DNA from: Dillenia suffruticosa
Taxonomy: Eukaryota > Streptophyta > Magnoliopsida > Dilleniales > Dilleniaceae
NCBI GenBank assembly: GCA_033439265.1
Contig: JAVTVX010000031.1
Coordinates: forward strand, 791,501 to 855,500
Direction: 5' to 3'
Length of the DNA: 64,000 nucleotides
In this document: positions 12,359 through 23,769 of the stretch, in pieces
How positions within the stretch are numbered: position 1 is the first letter of the stretch
How the letters are laid out: each line of letters begins with the position of its first letter
Program-made: the position numbers and the translations under genes
Notes under the pieces: generated by a model
What the model was told of the DNA's origin: nothing
What the model saw: only the letters and a program-made list of their open reading frames with translations
Databases searched by the model: none

Positions 12359-12535
12359 CAGATAGTAACGTTTAGCTTGATGGTTACAGGATCTTAAAGG
12401 TTTACGGAAGCGCAAGGGTTCGAACCATGGTGGGAGCAAAGCGGTGGAATTTCTCAAGAATTAAGTGAGGGAGGGCGTGTGGGTGCCGGCTCGGGCGGGC
12501 GTTCGGGCGGGCGGGCGGGCCGGATTCAGGCGATG
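12359..12535 (+). mobile_element. SINE-like (tRNA-derived) insert inside the CACTA element
   Basis: Unlike the surrounding AT repeats, this stretch holds a near-consensus pol III A box (TAGCTTGATGG, 12373-12383) and a B box (GGTTCGAACCA, 12417-12427) spaced 33 bp apart, as in tRNA-derived SINEs. Downstream comes GTGGGAGCAAAG and then an unusual run of GGGC/GGCGG units (about 12488-12525). No clear target-site duplication or A-tail was found, so it may instead be a captured piece of tRNA-like DNA. Confidence 0.45.
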
Positions 12536-12539
12536 GAAT

Positions 12540-13290
12540 TAATTAATTAATTTTGCGACGAATTTCAAAATTCGTCGTAAACTTAGCGACGAATCTTAGA
12601 ATTTGTCACAAAATTTGAAAAATAATAAAATAAAATAAAATTTTAATATATATTAATTAATTAATTAATTAATTTTGCGACGAATTGGGAAATTCGTAGC
12701 TAAATTTTGAAAATAATTCAATAAAATAAAATATTAATATATATTTATTAAATAATTAATTAATTTTGCGACGAAATTCAGAATTCGTCACAAAATTTGA
12801 AAAATAATAAAATAAAATAAAATATTAATATATATTTATTAAATAATTAATTAATTTTGCGACGAAATTCAGAATTCGTCACAAAATTTGAAAAATAATA
12901 AAATAAAATAAAATATTAATATATATTTATTAAATAATTAATTAATTTTGCGACGAAATTCAGAATTCGTCGCAAAATTTGAAAAATAATAAAATAAATT
13001 AAAATATTAATATATATTTATTAATTAATTAATTAATTTAGCGACGAATTTTTGATTTTCGTCGCTAAATGTAGCGACAAATAATTTTTCGTCGCTAAAT
13101 TTGCGACGGATTTAGCGACAAAAAATTATTTGTTGCTAAATTTAGCGACGAATTTCTAATTTTTCGTCACTAAATTTTTGCGACGCGTTATTAGCGACGA
13201 AAAATTTTTCGTCGCTAATTTCGTTGCTAATGTTTTTAGCGACGAATTTTTATTAAATTTTCGTCGCTAAATTTGTTGCTAAAAACTGGT
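12540..13290. repeat. CACTA internal palindromic repeat array, right block
   Basis: Continuation of the same unit type. Between about 12740 and 13000 three nearly identical units of 87-90 bp follow each other (each with TTTTGCGACGAAATTCAGAA and AAATATTAATATATATTTA), indicating recent local amplification. Toward the right end the repeats become short GCGACGAA/TTCGTCGC motifs without linkers, mirroring the left end. Confidence 0.82.
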
Positions 13291-13305
13291 TTTTTTGTAG
13301 TGGTA

Positions 13306-14399
13306 GGTTCTTGCTAAAGATATCTGTGATGACAATTGCCATTTGTTGGATCTTAGATGATAAGCAACTCAGTTGTTGAGATGTTGCATGAGGGAGCAAC
13401 AGTAGTAATTATCATACTTCATAGGTGAGTAGCCATGTAAAAGGTTTTGCTTGATCCTTAGAAAACTAGGAAAACATACTTTGTCATTGATGCATGATGC
13501 AGATTGCTTGTATTTGACCTTTATTGGCGTTTTGAATTTAGTATCTAATGTTTTCTGTTTAAAAACATCTAACTATTTGCAACTGAAGTGAGCAAAGGAG
13601 CCGAGTGATATGGCATTGACCCAAAACGGGATGACTCTTTGTGTTCTTATCCGGGTAAGATGCAATTGCAGAGATATCGCAACAACCACAAGTTATGGTC
13701 AGTAGGAGGTTTTCCTTTATAACAAGCAATATAGCTGCCATGTTTTCATCTACATCTTATACTTTATAATTAGTGTCTATGTCTGCTTATAACTGAAAAA
13801 TTTATAACCCCCAATTTTGTTGGTTTACATAGAAAATAAACAGTTTGTCCTTAATGATAGAGAAGATGACTAATCTGTAGTTCCTTGAAGTCAGATTTCT
13901 TAGATAGTCCATAAGAACCGCCAAACAGCATGCACAACATTCCATATCTAGAAATGAGGATAAATAAATAATTAAATTAGAAAAAAAGTAAATATTGAGA
14001 TCACAATGTGGAAGATTTGTGAAAAAGGGGTCCTGTGTTGCATTCATCCTTGAAACCCTTTGTGGCAATTATTGAAGTGCATTACATCAATTTAGGCCAT
14101 CCATCGTCATATTTGGTCCCAAATATATTGATTGCAATTGTTTAGAAATTCTTTTCTCGGTTGAACTGGTGTCATGTTCTGAGCCCTTCGAAACTCCTCT
14201 TTTCTTTTTCTTTTTTCTTTTTTCTTTTTTTTTTCTTAAGAAAAGAATGAAAAAGGAGAGGGGAGAGAAAAAGAAAGAAGGAAATAAAAAAAAAGGAATA
14301 TATATTTTTGTTAATTTACCCTTTTTCTGGATCTCTCTCCAACCAAACCGTGCATTCTGGTTTCGCACTTAAATAACTCTCACTCTCCCGCGGCAGCCC
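13306..14399. other. Intergenic region upstream of ZPR1
   Basis: No coding exon recognised. The stretch 14190-14300 switches from a pyrimidine run (CTTTTTCTTTTTTC repeats) to a purine run (AAAAGGAGAGGGGAGAG) around CTTAAG, forming an imperfect inverted repeat. It lies about 100-200 bp upstream of the likely ZPR1 5' UTR and so falls in the presumed promoter. Confidence 0.45.
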
Positions 14400-14849
14400 A
14401 GCCCTCGCGAAAACAAAGCTGCTAGTGTTCCTCCTTAGTTTCTTTCCCCGTTCTCCTTCGTCATCCTCACCCGCCATTGCCGTGAATTCATCTCCTCTGT
14501 CATTTCTGCCAGCCTTCGATTCTATCGTCGTAAGTCCTCTCTCTCTCTCTCTCTCTCCCTTCCCGCTTCTCAACAAACGCATTCCAATACGGAGTTCGAA
14601 GTCTGATTATCTTATTCGACCTAGTTAAATCGATTGCCGAACAAATTACCTCTCCTGTCTTATTTGGTAAAAACTCTGAATGGCAAATTTATAAAGGCCG
14701 GATTTTGAATCGAAAATTTTGATTACTTCTTAGTTTCGAATTCCTGGGCTGCTCTAAACCCTAATGTGGATTGGATTGATATTTTTTTTCCTTTTTATTT
14801 TGGTGCAGTTTTGAACATTCAAATTTGTCTGTAACTCTGGTTTGCAGCT
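14400..14849 (+). promoter_or_regulatory. ZPR1 5' UTR with probable leader intron
   Basis: CT-rich, codon-poor sequence precedes the start codon. A good donor CG|GTAAGT-like site (GTAAGTCC at 14530) and acceptors at 14808 (GGTGCAG) or 14847 (TTTGCAG) suggest a 5' UTR intron of about 280-320 nt ending just before the ATG at 14850. (CT)n at 14538-14558 follows the donor. The transcription start cannot be placed from sequence alone. Confidence 0.5.
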
Positions 14850-15495
14850 ATGGAGGCAACGGGAGACACAATTGCGGATGTGAGATCAGTTGCGGAAGCC
14901 ATTGATGCTGGTGATGGTGACAATGATTTCCCCCTGTATGAAATCGAAAGCCTTTGCATGCGTTGTGGTGATAATGTACTCTCTCCCCACCCCAATTTTT
15001 GCATGTTTGAATTTGAAGATAGTGTCTGTTTGTGATTATTATTAATTTATTATTTCTACTGGCAGGAATTACGAGGCTTTTACTAACTATGATTCCGCAT
15101 TTCAGAAAGGTAAAAGTCATTTAGCTTTAACTAGTAAACATTTGTTTTCCCTTTTCCTAATTGTATTTATACTTTCCAGTATTTAGTTAAATGGATTTAA
15201 CGCTGTCCTTGTTTAATTGCATGTAGCGACCATTCTGGAGTCTCAGTGAATACTAAATTTTAGTTATTGCCAAGTGCTAAAAGATTTTTTTTTTGACTTT
15301 TAATTAACCTTATATTTTGTGAATCCAATTATGCATGACTAATTTTTATACATGAGGGTTGAGTAGTGCTAAGAATTGCAATTCCAATTGTTACTTGAGA
15401 ATGGGAGACTGTGATTCGATAAAAGTAAAAAAAAAGTATCATATATGCATCTTGCTTTGAATCACATGTGAAGATGATTAATTTGTGGTATAACA

Positions 15496-15499
<4 letters not shown>

Positions 15500-15542
<43 letters not shown>
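15500..15542. repeat. (AT)n microsatellite in ZPR1 intron 2
   Basis: About 21 uninterrupted AT units between exons 2 and 3. Confidence 0.95.
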
Positions 15543-15546
<4 letters not shown>

Positions 15547-18194
15547 GTACATTGACTCAACAAGTTACCATTGAAAAGAAATTCTCTTGCTGTTCTTTGG
15601 TTACTGGTTCATCCTCAAAAGTGTTGGCCAAATGTTGAATGGTTTAAGGAATAGTGATTTATTATTTCATAAATTTGGACTTTATTATCAAAATCTATTA
15701 GTGTTGTTCTTTTTTTACTTAAGAATAAAACCAAGTGTTTGAGTCTCTGCAGATTCTGCTGTCTGCTTTTGAATGCCCACATTGTGGTGAGAGGTAAAAA
15801 TGATCTTTTGTCTTCTTTTTATGGCTGGATTTTCTAAGCAGGAATTTTTATGTTCTTCTCTTTTGATATGTCTTATTTATCATGCATGCCCAAATACTTG
15901 CAGAAACAATAAGGTTCAGTTTGCTGGTGAGCTACAACCAAAAGGTTGTAATTACAACCTAAAGTTTCAAGCTGGTGATCTCAAGGTTTTATCAAACTGA
16001 ACTCAACATTTATTGAGCAAATTATTGTTTGTAGTGATTTCATGTTTTTATTAGGCTGTATTTACTGAGAAAAGCTTGCAAACTTGGACCGCAACACCAT
16101 TTTATTTGGTATCTTGTAATGGTCCTGAAGTAATTCAAATAATGAGAAAAAAGAAAGGGAACGATGTACAGTTTAGATGTTTTTCAAAATGAGACTGCAT
16201 TTTCAGCTGACTTATGTTTGGTTACTAAGTACATGGTATTTGGATCATGGACAACTAGATGCCAAGGGTAAACAATTTAGATCATGCTTAATTATACTTT
16301 TTGCCAAATTGGATCACATTTAAGAATTTAAACTGGTTCCTAGGTGCATGGACAAGTAAACAAATTGCCTTCATTCAATTATTCGAGTGTGTAGTGCTTT
16401 GTGATGCAGCATGATTCAAAGTCAATAATGTAACTCAAATGACATCTTGCACTGAATTCAATATTTGATGTATGGACTATTGGTATGTAATATTTGGTAT
16501 GTAATATTTGTCTTACTGGTTCTTCTATCCCTCTGGTTATCTTTTCTTGACATATGTTCTCAATGATGTCATTGTTGTCATGTTACATTATCTCTTAATT
16601 TTCACCAGACCTTCAAGCAACTACATATAGCCCACGATCTTGGTTCATCTTTATATATTGTGTTCATTTACTTTGAGCACGAGTTTTGTTGATTGTGCTT
16701 CTTGCTTAGTAGCTTCTTCCTGCATTTTGGGCACCGTTTTCCTTGTGAGTTTGAGACACATAAAAATCTTTAATGCAGATGCTCAACAGGCAAGTCTTGA
16801 AATCTGATTCTGCCACCATTAAGGTATGTCTTGGAGGTTGCATTCATAAAATCTGCAAAACTGAAATCTTTATTGTTGGAATTGATTTTCATGATATCTC
16901 TAGTGATGTTAACAAATTTGTCTTTGCCTCGAAGATAGTATGTTGAGGGCCAAAGTTATCCCTTGGGAAACTTGAATTTGTATAATAGTGATCGACTTCT
17001 TTTAAGTTGTATTTGTGTGTAGAAATATTAATTTAATGGATCCTCAAATGATGGAAAAAAAGTTAATAGTCTAATGACTAGGTCATTGTGCATTGCAAAC
17101 AATAGTTGGGAAAGAATTGTTAATCTCAAGAGCAGTGGCTCTCAATTTCTTTGTTGATGCATCAGAGTGATACTTAGCGCTCTAGATACACATGGCACCA
17201 TAATGAAGGACCCCAAATCATTGCATAGAAAACTACTCATCAATAATTGATTTTGAAGATTCCCATTTTTGTTTCCGTCCAGAGACACCAAATCATGGTG
17301 AACATGACAAGATTCCACAAATATTTTGCATCCTTTTTACAACATGTGAGCATGGATTACATGTTTTAGAGTAAGTTTGGATGGAGGAAAGCCCTCTTTC
17401 TATCCATGATGTTTTGTTAAAGGACCAGTGTTATGCTTGAGGTCTATTGCTAATTATATTGCTTTTTATTAAAAATAAGTAAATAAATAAAAGAAACAAA
17501 GCAACAACTAAAATCTGAGAAACAGCCTGAGGTTAAATCTGGAATCTCCGAAATTTCAAAAGATTGTACCACATATTTTGTCTAACAGAAAATGTAAGGA
17601 AAGATGACTACAAGATTTGATGTTTAGTACCTCACATAGTACACTATTGGAGATATTGTGTTGCTTAGCCTCCTAACATTAAATTCTCATTAGAGTTGAT
17701 GGTATTATAAATTACAGACTATTAATCACATGCTAGACTCATGCTTTAGTTTTGAAGTGAAATTTGACCTCCCAAATAATCTTGCTTATTAGAAAAAATT
17801 TAAACTTGGGTGAAAACTTTGCCAAAAAATCTATTTTCATTATTTGTTGGGTCTTGGTTGAATCCTCCTTTCCTTCATCGTAATTGTAAATTGTTGGCTA
17901 TGGAACTTTAAATTTATTCTTCAAGTTTCTTCCTTTCATTCATTGTAATTGTAAAGAGTTGGGCTGTGGAACTAGAAATTAGTTCTTTGAGATCTACTTA
18001 TATTTGGGTAATTGATCCAAAGCTCTATTGTGGTATATGTGCTGTTTTCTTCTCCCTTGATAATTGGATTGATTTATTGTAGGAACTTTCACCCTTCCCT
18101 TTGATTTCTGTCCTATAACAAATGGTATTTCTATCCTGGTGCACAACTTTTCTACTTCATGGGGGAGAGACAACCATCAAAATAAGTAACTGTC

Positions 18195-18574
18195 ATGGCA
18201 TCTACTTGTGATTCATGTGGATACCGCAATTCTGAGGTTGGTATTTATTTGTTATTTTCCTTAATCTCTTCTTATAATGTGATAGTCATTATGTTTGCTG
18301 CATAGTTGAAACCGGGTGGCCGAATTCCAGAGAAAGGCAAGAAAATCACAGTTTGCGTGAAGAACATAAAAGACCTTAGTCGTGATGTTATAAAGGTTGG
18401 TTGTTTCTCAGTTCTGGCTTTCTGAATATTTTGATTACCTAGAAATTTCAAGCTTATCAGTATGAAATTCCTTTTCAAGCTCAGCAGTATGAAATTCTTT
18501 TGGTAATCCCCTTTTATTGGGAGTGTTTCCTCAGCCTCTCGTCAATCTTGTTTTAGCTACAACAGATGCCGAAA

Positions 18575-18621
<47 letters not shown>

Positions 18622-21600
18622 ATTTTTATTTTTATTTTTTTGCCTACTTTAACAAAGACGGCTGAAAGGCTTGTATGGTTGTTGTGGAATGCTGTTTCTT
18701 CCATATGTCATGTATATGCATTGTATTGTGAAATCTGCCTGATTTTGTTGCTTTTGGCTGAGTGAAACAGTATAGAAAGCTATTGGATTCTGTTGATGAA
18801 GAAAATTGGCATTTAAATATAGTGCGATGTGATTCAAATCTGTCATGCTTTAACTACAAATTCCATATGCATACTAAGAATGCTTTCATGAAGTTAGTTG
18901 GGTTGATGTCTGGTATCCTTTTTGGCATGACATCTCGCAAATACTAATTAAATGCTAAGCTATACTATTAAATATAATACTTTGCATGTCTAAACCTTTA
19001 TAATATTGCAATATGTCTATTTTATTATATTTCTCTTATTAAAATTTGTTTATACTTCCTCGGTATCTGCAATATCCTGGCTTAATTTTCAAATGAAAAA
19101 CTGATTACATGAAATAATGGTAGAAAAATGATGATTTACCAAATTGGTGATCAGGTTTTTTATAGTGCTATGTTAAAAAGCTAAATAGATGATTTGGTGG
19201 ACATAGTTGGATGCCTTTAATTGTATCCAGGGCTCTATATTGGGTGCATTTTCTTTCTTGCTTCCTTATTGGGAAGCAATATGCAAGATTTTATTTGTCA
19301 ACTATACTAAGAAAAGGAAATAAAATTTAGGCTGGTTGAGATGGGAAGATATAAGCCTTTGGTTTATAAACTAGTTTACCAAGGCTGTTGATAGGAATGA
19401 ATTGTCTGAGGTGCTTGTCTTATTGTATCAGTCAGATACTGCAAGTGTACGTGTCCCAGAGCTTGACTTGGAGTTGGCAAGTGGCACCTTGGGTGGAATT
19501 GTTACCACTGTTGAAGGCCTGATTACAAAGATTAGTGAAAGTAAGTTTTTTATGAATTTCTGCCTCTTGAACTTCATTTCATTGAATCTACCATTGGCAG
19601 AGGGATTATTTTTGAGTTCGTTTCCTCATGCATCGTAAATGATAAAATCATTAATTTATTGAAAATGTATTCATTCACTCTCCCAATTGCTAAAATAAAA
19701 TCATTTTCCAATGCTCACACATGAGGAAGTAATGTTTTGCAGAAATTTAATTATTCTGTTAAAACTAGAGTTTGGATTGCATGCTACTTTGTTAATGTAG
19801 TGTCCCCCCCCCAAAGGCAGATCTACTAAGTTATTAGTCGTTGACTATGGAGATTCTATCTTCTGGGTTTTTTTGTGCACAAATAAGTGTTCGGGTTAAT
19901 GTAAGATGGTGGAAAGTCTTTAATATTCAATATTGAGCAGCATCAATTTCCTTCACCTTCGTCTCTCTTTCTTTGGCTTTATCTTGGATTTTGTGTACAG
20001 TTTCTCTGTATTGCCTCTCTTCTTTGACAAGTCTTCTCTCATGCTACTTTCCCTTTTCCTTGATGGTTCCTGAACCACCTGTACTGAATGAGTAATGGGA
20101 TAGCTAGGGGATAGATGGATAAGAAGTAGGTAGTATAAGATGGTGGACCTATTAGATCATTGTACCTAGATTATTTTTTTCCTCTTTATTATTGCATGCA
20201 CGGACTTGTTTAAGGTTGTGTTTGGAAAGCGTTGTAGATTATCAACATGTATGTTATGAATTTGACAGAAATGAATTTTACTAATTGAAAATGCTATTTA
20301 AAACTGTTTGGTTAAAAAATCCATAATTTTTTTTTTTTGGAGAATGTAATGTTTTATATGCTGTAATATAATATTTGGCTAATATGATCTTTCAGTTTGT
20401 GCAAATTTAGATGGATTTGAAATTTGGGTGATGAGGGTGAAAAGCAATTATCAGAAACAAGCCTGATGCTGTCTTGTCCACATTGTCAAGTCTATAATTT
20501 GTGGAAGAGTATTAGAGAAGGTTAAGAAAGACTGGAAATCCAAATCCAAAATCTCTTCATTTTCGGAATCCTAAATAAATGGAAATTCCAGGACAGGGCT
20601 TTCCTTGCAAGGAGTAAAAGCTGGATATGAACTGAGAAAAGAATGTATACGGGTGCTTTGTGAAAAGTAGATAGGGTAAAGTTGATATAGCACTTGGCAT
20701 ATGTTTCTTATTTTCATTGTCTAGAAGGGACAAAAAATAAATAAATGGATTGTTAAAAAAGATATCTGGACCTTCTGGTTGACTGTATAAAACAGATAAT
20801 ATATGCCTTACAATTTTCCTTTGATTATTTTTGAGAATTCTTTCTTTCCTTTGTATATATCATTTTGCAGTTTTCTGGAATTTTTTGAACCCAATTTCCT
20901 CCATTAATTCTCCATTCAAATGGACAGGAAGGGCATTGAAATGGGTTTTGGTTTTTATTTTTTGTATTCTTTTTACCTATTTAAAATCTGGTTCACCATA
21001 TCTTTACAAGATTGATTTACATTTTAATGCCTTGTTTGTTGCTTTATCACTATTTTTCTGTCTTATGTAGGTTTTTAACCTCTAAAGGGACACTAAATAT
21101 GCACTTTTTTTGGGGCACAAAAGAAAAAACAGTTTACTAGAAATGGAACATATGGAAGAAATTAGAAAGGAGAGTAAGGATCCTAAGGACCCTCTGAGAA
21201 GAAGATCTATAAGAAAGCAAAAGCAATGTCCATCTTAGGAGATCTTTCTACGCCCTTTTAATCTTGAAAAGAACATCCTCTAAAAGCACCAACAGAGTAC
21301 AGAAGTGCTAGAAAGGCTATCGAAGCACAACACATTAGGAGAAAGATTTTGCTCCTTAAAATTTCAGGCATTCTTCACTGAAAAGAGATCATGCAAGACA
21401 GGGAGAAATGTAGGCCAGTGTAGCAGGTGTATACACTCGGACGCTTAAGTCAAGACTTGGGTACAACCAAAAAGATAACAATGAAGGAGAGAAACCCTAA
21501 CGGCTAGATAAACATCCTCCCATGTTCTTGCCTTTCATTAGATTGGTAGGGTTTCTTATACCTAGGAACTATTTCGTTGTTTGTGTGTCTCTGTGATTTT

Positions 21601-23722
21601 TCAGGCACCATAGCTGCTATGCTGTTGTTTTTATCCACTAACTCTAGAAGATCTCAGCATGAGGATATTGTATTGCTCCGTGTTGAGTCCGTGTGGTGAG
21701 TTTTGGGCTTGACTAGATGTTCACTTGACAATTTGAACGAGGGTAAGGGTTACTTGGATGATGTTCTTGCTTGGATCTATCGCAATTGTTTTTGACCAGA
21801 CTCCTGCTCGGTTGAGCTTACTCAAGACCCACAGGGCTGGCTGTCCTTAGACAGCAATTTTTTATCCCCCATCTTGGTTGAGGTTCAATCTTGAGTAAGT
21901 CTCCACTCACTTTTCTTTGTATGCCTTCGACAGGTTGTGACTGTTCAGGTCTCTTGACAGGCTACCCCATCATCCAAGTCTTGGTGCTATGCCTGCTTGG
22001 TTTGGAGAGTTTGTAGCTCTTCATCCTCCCTCTTTCTTTGTCCTCTTCTTCCTTTCTCTGCTCACTTGTCTTTCTACCACTTAAACAAGTTTGTCTAGGT
22101 TTTCATCTTGGAACTTTTTTGTGCATTTGCCTGTCAAAAATTTCTGCAATTAAAGAAACTTAGCCTCTTTCACTACAAACTCAGAGTTACTCTGCACAAT
22201 ATCTTTATTACCAGTTCTACATCCCCTTTTCATCTTTATCTACCATCCTTCCAATTGTAGGCAACCCTAAATTATTCGTCTTGTGGCAGGGGGTGCATTA
22301 AGTTTAATTGAAATGTTGTTTTGGGAAGACTAAACCTGGTTAGATATGGTTGCTATGACTGGTTTTTATGTTTGGAGATGTAAACAGAAACTCCAAAAAT
22401 TGGCATGATGACCATATATGCATCTAGTTGTTTTGTTTCGTTTTAGGTTGTCTTCATTGAGATCTTTGTTCATGACTCTGTTTCTCATTGTCATTCTGAG
22501 AGGATTCTTTTATACCATCTACATTTTCCTTTTGGCTAAAAAATTTTTATTACTAGAAAAAAAGAAAATTAAAGGCAAAAAGATCCAATTGGGCTGTTTC
22601 TTTCTGAGCTTGATTGTTAGTCACAATGGAAAGCGTGGTATATCTTATATGCCATAAAAAGATACACAATGCCTAAGAGGATACACAATAAGGTTATCAA
22701 CAGTAAGTATCACACAATGGATGAGATACCAATGCTGGAATAGGAGGTTCTCATTGTACTCCTTGGAAATTCATCTATCAACTATATCCAACTTTTCTTC
22801 CTCCTGTGTCTTTTGAAGTGGGTGATGGTTCTTGTGTTCTTTTTTCAGGAAGATTTTTGGATTGGGAGTTCTCCTATGCCCATTACTTATCCTCAACTAG
22901 GCTGTCCAGACTTCATTCAGCTCCAGTTAAAGAATTTTGTTCGTGGGTGGGACAGTTGATCTCTTAGGATTTTAATTTTTTGAGAAACTTTAATGAAGCG
23001 GTAGAATTCTGATGAAAACAATATGCATCGGAAGTCTGGAAAGAACTACGAGACAAGAGCAAATACTGTATAAAGCAACTCCTTTTAGGCAAGTTCTAAA
23101 TTGGACTTTTTCCAGATAATGATATTGGCTCAAGTCATTCTTTGCGCTTCTCTTGCAGTACTTTCCAACTTCCAGGCATATACTTTGCATCAAGTTCTTT
23201 TCCTTAATTTCTCTTCCAGAGGCGCATGAACCTTCCAACAACATCCCTCATACTAGAGTTTGGAATCTTTGATGTTTCGGGGAACATTTTTTTCAAATCT
23301 CTTTATCAACTTGTTATTAGCACTTTCCAAAATGCTGCTTCTTCTTTGACTATTTTTATTTGGAAGGCAAAAGTTCCTGTTGAAGTTAATGACTTTACTT
23401 GGTCCATGGTGCTTATCAAGATTAAAACCAATCAATTGCTACAAAAGAGGAGACCTTCTAAGGATATCTCCCAGGATGTTTGCATATGAGCTATAATAAT
23501 TATTCTAAAACTAGAGATCTCATCTTTTTACATTGTCCTATTACTGAGAGGTGTGGAATTTGTTACTCGGTATGCATGATAATAACCAAGAGATCTCATC
23601 TTTTTTGCATTGTCCTATTACGTGGGAGACATGGAATTTGTTACTGGGTATGCATGATAATAACTGGGTTTGCTCTAAGACTCTCCTCATTTAATGCAAA
23701 TTCTTTTCCTACTAAAAAGGAG

Positions 23723-23769
<47 letters not shown>

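Larger units (their letters stand above)
10993..13302. mobile_element. Non-autonomous CACTA (En/Spm) transposon with 3-bp TSD
   Basis: Left end is CACTACAAAAAAAC at 10993; right end is GGTTTTTTTGTAGTG ending at 13302, its inverted counterpart. The flanking bases are GTA on both sides (10990-10992 and 13303-13305), the 3-bp target duplication made by CACTA transposases. There is no transposase ORF in the 2310 bp, so it must be moved in trans. The interior is two blocks of palindromic tandem repeats built on GCGACGAATTT...AAATTCGTCGC, with AT-rich linkers and a non-repetitive insert at about 12340-12540. Confidence 0.9.

Noticed and set aside
12411-12430. Functional tRNA gene
   Set aside because: A and B boxes are present, but no cloverleaf (acceptor stem, anticodon arm) can be formed, and it lies inside a transposon.
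10993-13302. CRISPR-like array
   Set aside because: The regular repeats are palindromic CACTA internal repeats with AT linkers rather than unique spacers, bounded by transposon ends, in a plant genome.
14087-14628. Open frames upstream of ZPR1 with poly-F/poly-K stretches
   Set aside because: They follow the pyrimidine/purine tracts of the promoter and leader. No motif, and overlapping frames on both strands.
20831-22657. Hydrophobic ORFs in ZPR1 intron 8
   Set aside because: T-rich intron sequence read in frame. No start context or homology to a membrane protein family.
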